Assembly: GCA_029256345.1 (NCBI GenBank)
Contig: JAQSYC010000001.1
Coordinates: forward strand, 1 to 28,040
Length of the DNA: 28,040 nt
Direction: 5' to 3'
Source of the DNA: Clostridia bacterium
GTDB lineage: Bacteria; Bacillota; Clostridia; Lachnospirales; Cellulosilyticaceae
Each line of letters starts with the position of its first letter. Positions within the stretch are counted from its first letter, which is position 1. Position numbers and translations under genes: made by a program. A model generated the notes under the pieces. The model had not been told where the DNA came from. It did not search any database and saw only the letters and a program-made list of their open reading frames with translations. Positions 23,063-28,040 of the stretch are shown piece after piece.

Positions 23063-24379
23063 ATGGGAAAAATAACTTATAGACCAGACAAGGAAAGTAA
23101 GAAGCAAAACAACATGGATACCAGATATGATACCAATACTGATAAGAAAGACAAAGTAGATAGGATTGAAATGCAAGAAAGTGAAATGGCATCAAAGGAG
23201 ACATATAGTGCCGCAGCACAAAGGCTTACGAACATAAAACCTATTGGAGATTTGGACTGTGACTATCATATCTATTTAGAAGACTATGTCTACACCTATT
23301 TGTATCAATACGCATTAATCGATTTGAGTATAGAGAGCTCTGCAGTATTTTTAGGGGAATGCTGCTTAGAAAGCAAAGAAGTAATTATTAGGGGAATCAT
23401 TCCTGTTCCTATGGACAAGCTTAGTGGCGAAAATGAATGGATTGATGCCGCAGTATTAGAGGAGATAAAAAAGGAAAAGGACATGTATTTCAAAGACCAG
23501 CATATTATTGGCTGGATGCATATGCAGCCAGGATATGGAACTATGCTCACGATGAAAGAAGTTCGTGAACATCAAGCGATATTTGGTGAAGAGGGCAGCA
23601 TCTTTATGTTGGTAGATGCTATTAACAAAATCGAAACCTTATTTGTCTATGAAAATGAAGAACTTAAGGAACAAAGTGGCTATTACATGTATTATGAAAG
23701 AAATGAGAATATGCAACAATACATGTTGGAACATCCCTTTTTTAAAAAAGAGGCCCGGGTTATAGAGGATAGTGTAGTCAATCAGTTTAGGGAGATTGGA
23801 AAGCTTAGAAAACAAGAATATGTACAAAGGAAAAATGTCAATTTAACTGTTATCGTTGCCAGTATCATGCTCATTGGATTAACAGCAATCATTGTAAAAA
23901 TGAACGATACTAAAAATGTGAGAGGTACATTGTCCTCCGGTGCGAGCATATCAGCGAATAGTATGACACCTGTTACAGCGATGGACACGGAGGAGGAAGA
24001 GCGTATTAATTTCATTATACAGTCAAAAGACATTCAAGAAGAGAGTGGCGAAGCTCAGTTAGAGCCTATCAACTCAGAAGTGGCTGATACTCGCCCTACA
24101 ACAGTGGCGGAAGAGGTTATTAAAGAAGAAATAATAGATACTAACGTGCCATCAAATCCAAAACAAGAAGAGATAAAGGCGACTGAAAAATCAGAGGAAG
24201 CTAGAGCAGGTGAGAAGAAATATGAAGAATATACAGTCAAAGAAGGGGATACTTTAGCCGACATAAGTTATGATAAATATGGTAGTGCAAGTAAGTCCAA
24301 AGAAATTGCGGAGATCAATGAATTGGGGAATACTAATTTTATCCGTGTTGGGCAAACATTAAAATTACCTGTAGATTAG
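23063..24379 (+). CDS. Membrane protein with degenerate JAMM/MPN domain and LysM domain
   Basis: A 438-residue protein in three parts. Residues about 70-235 read like an MPN/JAMM (Mov34) domain: VFLGECCLESKEVIIRGIIP, then HIIGWMHMQPGYGTMLT. In active JAMM proteases this stretch is H-x-H-P-G; here it is His153-Met-Gln155-Pro-Gly, so a zinc ligand is lost and the domain is probably not catalytic. One membrane segment (about 258-280, TVIVASIMLIGLTAIIV) follows, then an acidic linker rich in Glu, and a C-terminal LysM domain (about 388-437: YTVKEGDTLADISYDKYG, ending VGQTLKLPV) that would bind cell wall outside. AAGGTGA precedes the ATG. The function is unknown; the neighbour yyaC and the promoter boxes hint at sporulation. 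Confidence 0.82.
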   Translation: MGKITYRPDKESKKQNNMDTRYDTNTDKKDKVDRIEMQESEMASKETYSAAAQRLTNIKPIGDLDCDYHIYLEDYVYTYLYQYALIDLSIESSAVFLGECCLESKEVIIRGIIPVPMDKLSGENEWIDAAVLEEIKKEKDMYFKDQHIIGWMHMQPGYGTMLTMKEVREHQAIFGEEGSIFMLVDAINKIETLFVYENEELKEQSGYYMYYERNENMQQYMLEHPFFKKEARVIEDSVVNQFREIGKLRKQEYVQRKNVNLTVIVASIMLIGLTAIIVKMNDTKNVRGTLSSGASISANSMTPVTAMDTEEEERINFIIQSKDIQEESGEAQLEPINSEVADTRPTTVAEEVIKEEIIDTNVPSNPKQEEIKATEKSEEARAGEKKYEEYTVKEGDTLADISYDKYGSASKSKEIAEINELGNTNFIRVGQTLKLPVD

Positions 24380-24448
24380 GGAAAAAATAACTATTTATAA
24401 ATATTATACTATACAAGTAATTCATTAAAAGTGTATTATAAGATTATA

Positions 24449-24460
24449 TGATACACTAAA
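24449..24460 (+). promoter_or_regulatory. Sigma-E-like -10 box before glgA
   Basis: TGATACACTAAA contains GATACACT, near the sigma-E -10 form CATACAnT, 23 bases before the glgA start. The -35 region does not match well. The same 12 bases occur at 22839-22850. In B. subtilis the glycogen operon is sigma-E dependent, so the match makes sense but is unproven. Confidence 0.35.
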
Positions 24461-24483
24461 GATTTATATCAGGAGGTACGAAG

Positions 24484-25944
24484 GTGAAAGATATACCACT
24501 TAAGTGTTTGTTTGTATCAAGTGAGGTCGCCCCTTATGCGAAAACCGGGGGACTTGCAGATGTAGTAGGTGCGTTACCTAAAAAACTCAGAAAACATGGA
24601 GTAGATGCACGGGTGGCTATGCCCTATTATCAATCAATGCAAGGTAAATTTTTTGAGCACGACGAACACTTTTTGACAAGCTATAATGTACAGTTGGGCT
24701 GGAGAGTACAGGGCGTGGGTATTTATTATGATGACCATATAGTACCTACCTACTTTTTGAAGAGTGACACTTATTTTGCGAGACCTGAACTTTATAGTTA
24801 TAAAGATGATGATGAAAGGTTTGCGTTTTTTTGTAAAGGTGTACTGGAGCTTATTAGACATATAGATTTTGTACCCGATATTATTCATTGTAATGATTGG
24901 CAAACAGGTCCTTTGTGTTTGCTTTTAAAAGATAAATATAGCCATGATCCTTTATATGCAGATATCAAGAGTATCTACACGATTCACAATATGAAATTTC
25001 AAGGGATATTTGGTAGGGAAAGACTAGAACTTCTGGAATTATCACCGGATTATATGTCACAGGAAAAGATAGAATACCATGGGGCCATAAGCTACATGAA
25101 AGCAGGGCTTATCTATGCAGATAAGATTACAACGGTAAGTCCAACTTATGCAGAAGAAATCAAAACCTATGAGTATGGCTGTGGTTTAGACAGACTTTTA
25201 AGTGAAAAGCTGAACGATAAAATAGAAGGCATCTTAAATGGAATAGACTATGATATATACAACCCTAAAACAGACCCTCATCTGTATGTTAATTATACAT
25301 ACCGTTCCATTCAAAGAAAGAAGCAAAACAAGGCAATGTTTCAGAAGGAATATGGGCTGCAAGAAAAAGACTGTATGCTTATAGGGATTGTATCAAGGCT
25401 TACGGATCAAAAAGGATTTGATTTAATGCAACAAACCATAGATCATCTGTGGGTAATGGATAAGATTATGCAGCTTGATGTACAGTTTGTTGTGCTTGGT
25501 ACAGGAGAACAGGAATATGAGGACATGTTTAGGCATTTAGCCTATAAATACAGAGAAAGAACTGGGGTTTTCCTTGCATTTGATGAGGCATTGGCTCAAA
25601 AAATCTATGCTGCCAGTGATGTGTTTTTGATGCCTTCGTTGTTTGAACCATGCGGACTAGGTCAACTTATGGCCATGCGCTACGGATCGGTTCCAATTGT
25701 AAGAAAAACCGGTGGATTAAAAGATACAGTCATGCATTACAACAGAGAAACAAAAAAGGGAACCGGATTTGAATTCGAAGAGTACTCAGGCTATTGGATG
25801 TATAAAAAAATTGAGGAAGCCTATGAGTATTACAACGAAGAACCTGAACATTTTAAGCAGATTCAACTTAACGGCATGAAAAAAGGATTTTCTTGGGATG
25901 ATGCAGCTAAAGCTTATATGAAGGTGTACCGAGATATTATATAA
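24484..25944 (+). CDS. glgA: Glycogen synthase (ADP-glucose type)
   Basis: It extends glycogen or granulose chains from ADP-glucose in the cytoplasm. A GT5 enzyme of 486 residues, the usual length. The ADP-glucose loop KTGGLADVVGALPK starts at Lys20. HCNDWQTGPL, YTIHNMKFQG and the acceptor region SYMKAGLIYADKITTVSPTYAEE are present. The C-terminal Rossmann half has GIVSRLTDQKGFDL, PSLFEPCGLGQLMAMRYGS and VRKTGGLKDTV. The start is GTG with AGGAGG seven bases upstream. It is not beside glgC, glgD or glgB. A strong terminator follows. The promoter box is described separately; spore formers of this group often store granulose before sporulation. Confidence 0.96.
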   Translation: MKDIPLKCLFVSSEVAPYAKTGGLADVVGALPKKLRKHGVDARVAMPYYQSMQGKFFEHDEHFLTSYNVQLGWRVQGVGIYYDDHIVPTYFLKSDTYFARPELYSYKDDDERFAFFCKGVLELIRHIDFVPDIIHCNDWQTGPLCLLLKDKYSHDPLYADIKSIYTIHNMKFQGIFGRERLELLELSPDYMSQEKIEYHGAISYMKAGLIYADKITTVSPTYAEEIKTYEYGCGLDRLLSEKLNDKIEGILNGIDYDIYNPKTDPHLYVNYTYRSIQRKKQNKAMFQKEYGLQEKDCMLIGIVSRLTDQKGFDLMQQTIDHLWVMDKIMQLDVQFVVLGTGEQEYEDMFRHLAYKYRERTGVFLAFDEALAQKIYAASDVFLMPSLFEPCGLGQLMAMRYGSVPIVRKTGGLKDTVMHYNRETKKGTGFEFEEYSGYWMYKKIEEAYEYYNEEPEHFKQIQLNGMKKGFSWDDAAKAYMKVYRDII

Positions 25945-25973
25945 GAAAACATTTTTTAGTTTTAAGACAGATA

Positions 25974-26006
25974 GTAGCCTCTATACAGTATAGAGGCTAC
26001 ATTTTT
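25974..26006 (+). terminator. Terminator after glgA
   Basis: GTAGCCTCTATA (25974-25985) and TATAGAGGCTAC (25989-26000) are perfect complements followed by ATTTTT. Confidence 0.92.
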
Positions 26007-26059
26007 CCGGTTATTAGACTAGATAGATTAGACGGTAAAAGGGTTAGGAGGATAAGATT

Positions 26060-27244
26060 GTGACTGCACAAAAGAAAAACGGCATATTTAAACTAACAGC
26101 CATTCTATTAGGAGTACTTGTACTATTGACAGCACTCTATATGCTATTAACTAAAACCCAATTCATTCAGTTTACTAAAGGATATAATACATTAGAATAT
26201 GAAAAAGACATTCTAGAATTTGAGTTACTTAGTAATACTTATATAGGGGTAAATAACCAGCAGATCATTAAGATAACTAAAGATGGTATAGCTGCCTATG
26301 ATTTAGAGGGACAAGAGTTATGGTCGGATACATTAACCCTTGATAATTATGTAGTTAAGCAGCGGGAATCTTATATTGCAATAGCGGATAAGATGGGACA
26401 AACCATTTGGATATTTAATGATAAGGGGAAGCAAGGACAAATACTTTGTGAAAATCCAATCATCTATTTTTCCGTTAATAAAGATGGTAATGTAGCAGTC
26501 ATAGAAAGTCTAGATGAATCCCATATGATAGGGGCATACAATAAAAATGGAGAGTCATTTTCAAAAAGAATAACTTATGCAAAAGATGCGGTTTATCCAA
26601 CCACAGTAGAGCTTTCACCGGATAATGAAGTGCTTGTGGCGAGTTATGTTAATGTGGACACACCAACAATAACTTCTACATTGGTTGCAATGAACACACA
26701 AAAACCTCACGAACAAAAATTAGATGATATTTTATATGGCATAGAGCAGAAGGACAACTTGATTTATGAAATAGAGTTCATTAAAGATAATGAGTGGGTA
26801 AGTGTAGGCGATAAAATGACGACATGGTATACGCTAGAAGGCAGTGAAATAAGCAGAAAAACTGAACTATTTTGTTTGTTAAACCCTTATTTGGTTAAGA
26901 GCAGTAACTACGGAGAAGGCTTTTTACCTGTGGTCTCTGCAATGAGCATTAATCAAAATACGTTACATAGAAAAAGCAGCTTAAATTTTTATAATGCAAA
27001 AGGTGAGGCTTTTTTTAATGAAGAATTAAATGAAGAACCCACTTATTTTTATGCAGATGATAAGGGGGTTATCCTTGGTAGCAACAATCATTTTAAGGGG
27101 TATAATAAAATAGGAACTAAGTTGTTTGAGTACAACTCCAATAGAGATGTCAGCAAGCTATTTTATCTCAGAGATAAAAAGAAGGCCTTAGCTGTAACAA
27201 AGGATAAAGTTATCTTACTCAATACAAAAAAAGAGGAGAAATAG
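26060..27244 (+). CDS. DUF5711-family membrane-anchored protein
   Basis: A 394-residue protein with one N-terminal membrane anchor (about 11-29, LTAILLGVLVLLTALYMLL) and a large outer part. That part is made of repeated short strands, such as IKITKDGIAAYDLEGQELWSD, IWIFNDKGK and MIGAYNKNGESF, which resembles a beta-propeller of WD/PQQ type. The overall pattern fits DUF5711. Function unknown. The start is GTG 26060 with TAGGAGGA upstream. The CvpA-family gene begins two bases after its stop, so the two are coupled. A weak promoter, TTAGAC (26014) and TAAAAG (26036), lies after the glgA terminator. Confidence 0.85.
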   Translation: MTAQKKNGIFKLTAILLGVLVLLTALYMLLTKTQFIQFTKGYNTLEYEKDILEFELLSNTYIGVNNQQIIKITKDGIAAYDLEGQELWSDTLTLDNYVVKQRESYIAIADKMGQTIWIFNDKGKQGQILCENPIIYFSVNKDGNVAVIESLDESHMIGAYNKNGESFSKRITYAKDAVYPTTVELSPDNEVLVASYVNVDTPTITSTLVAMNTQKPHEQKLDDILYGIEQKDNLIYEIEFIKDNEWVSVGDKMTTWYTLEGSEISRKTELFCLLNPYLVKSSNYGEGFLPVVSAMSINQNTLHRKSSLNFYNAKGEAFFNEELNEEPTYFYADDKGVILGSNNHFKGYNKIGTKLFEYNSNRDVSKLFYLRDKKKALAVTKDKVILLNTKKEEK

Positions 27245-27246
27245 AT

Positions 27247-27936
27247 ATGATTGATTTAGTAATTATTAGTTTCGTTTTATTTTTCGGTATCATTGGTTAT
27301 TATAAAGGGTTTATTAAAACGGTGATGACATTACTGGCTTCTATAGCAGCTCTTGTTCTATCCTTTTTAGTTTATCCTGTAGTAAATGGCTTTTTAAAGA
27401 TGACACCACTGTATACCTATATCAATCAATGGATTGAGAAGAGAATAGCTCATATTGAGTTTGGAAAAGGCATTCAGACCCAGGGAAGTGTTATATCTGA
27501 GAATATAACTTGGATTCCTAAAATACTTAGTGAGCAGATTATAAAAAATAATAATGCAGAAGTCTATAAACTGCTGGAGGCAGCGGATGTAAAAGAATAC
27601 GTCAGTATTTATTTAACGAATATGATTATAGGGATAGCTGCAATTTTGATAACGTGGCTTATTTTAAAGCTTTTAATAACTTTCTTTTTGGCAACGACCC
27701 ATTCGATTGTATCCCATACACCCGTATTATCAAGTATTAATAAGTTAGGTGGAATGTTAGCGGGGGCAGCTAAAGGCATATTAGCTATTTGGATTATTTG
27801 TTTGTTAGTGCCTGTATTGATCAATTATGATTTTTTTGCACAGATTAATGAGGCTGTCAACAAGAGCTATCTAGCGAGCTGGTTATATGAAAACAATATG
27901 ATACTCATAGTATTTGAGTATGTTTTTAACATTTAA
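27247..27936 (+). CDS. CvpA-family membrane protein
   Basis: A 229-residue membrane protein. It opens with IDLVIISFVLFFGIIGYYKGFIKT, the hallmark of the CvpA family (hydrophobic helix, then G..KGF). At least four membrane segments are seen: 1-20, about 25-45, about 120-145 and about 172-195. CvpA in E. coli is needed for colicin V production and resistance to bile salts, but the molecular function is not settled. GAGGAG precedes the ATG. It is translated right after the DUF5711 gene and may work with it in the cell envelope. Confidence 0.88.
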   Translation: MIDLVIISFVLFFGIIGYYKGFIKTVMTLLASIAALVLSFLVYPVVNGFLKMTPLYTYINQWIEKRIAHIEFGKGIQTQGSVISENITWIPKILSEQIIKNNNAEVYKLLEAADVKEYVSIYLTNMIIGIAAILITWLILKLLITFFLATTHSIVSHTPVLSSINKLGGMLAGAAKGILAIWIICLLVPVLINYDFFAQINEAVNKSYLASWLYENNMILIVFEYVFNI

Positions 27937-28000
27937 AAAATCTGTAAAATAGAGGTGTCATAAAAAATAAAAAAAACTTCTAAAAAATAATGAAAAGTGG

Positions 28001-28029
28001 TTGACAAGAGTTAAGTCCCATGATATTAT
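28001..28029 (+). promoter_or_regulatory. Strong promoter, rRNA-operon style
   Basis: A perfect -35 TTGACA (28001-28006) and TATTAT (28024-28029) with a 17-base spacer, preceded by an A/T-rich stretch (27961-27999) like an UP element. No coding start follows before the window ends. This form is typical of rRNA or tRNA operons; the downstream gene is not visible. Confidence 0.75.
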
Positions 28030-28040
28030 TAAATACGTCG

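Noticed and set aside
23063..24379. Active JAMM deubiquitinase-like protease
   Set aside because: The second His of H-x-H is Gln, and the residue in the place of the final Asp is Glu, so zinc catalysis is unlikely.
1..28040. CRISPR arrays, insertion sequences, prophage or tRNA genes
   Set aside because: No spaced direct repeats, no transposase or integrase wording and no cloverleaf sequence were seen; gene content is ordinary chromosomal.

Overview
The window is AT-rich, low-GC Gram-positive DNA with strong AGGAGG-type ribosome binding sites, some GTG and TTG starts, and short intergenic gaps closed by rho-independent terminators. The sporulation protein YyaC, a soluble chemotaxis receptor, a 3H-domain niacin repressor and a YesM/YesN two-component pair point to an anaerobic, spore-forming member of the Clostridia, probably Lachnospiraceae-like (Cellulosilyticum or a relative). 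That placement is inferred from protein style only.

Layout. Positions 1-1766 (minus) hold most of an asparagine synthetase, cut off at the window edge. Positions 2062-6506 hold a response regulator, a sensor histidine kinase and a galactose-binding-type lipoprotein in one run. A terminator separates these from a complete Mgl sugar ABC transporter (mglB, mglA, mglC, 6706-10373), with a strong hairpin between mglB and mglA. Next comes a run of malic enzyme, MurG and a soluble chemoreceptor (10767-14088), preceded by a promoter and a leader that can fold into a closed multibranch structure. CTP synthase pyrG stands alone (14336-15937). Two minus-strand membrane proteins follow (DUF368/PopT-like and DUF5658-like).

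From 17541 the plus strand carries a FabT-like MarR regulator with a small HMA-like protein, MTA/SAH nucleosidase, an unknown membrane coiled-coil protein, glucose-6-phosphate isomerase and the niacin repressor NiaR. Minus-strand yyaC is followed, divergently, by an unusual membrane protein joining a degenerate JAMM/MPN domain to LysM. Then come glycogen synthase glgA and a DUF5711-CvpA membrane pair. The window ends on a near-consensus promoter of the kind that drives rRNA operons.

How the genes work together. The clearest system is at 2062-10373. Two MglB-like proteins that both keep the sugar-contact residues flank a kinase/regulator operon and a transporter operon. The simplest reading is that the first lipoprotein is a sugar co-receptor for the kinase and the second feeds the transporter, similar in logic to the XylFII-LytS-YesN xylose sensor of Clostridium beijerinckii but built on a galactose/glucose-type binding protein. 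Other genes are mostly housekeeping: pgi and glgA in hexose and glycogen metabolism, malic enzyme, pyrG, mtnN and niaR. The least explained items are the malic enzyme leader RNA, the pseudo-JAMM/LysM protein and a 12-base box shared by two promoter regions.
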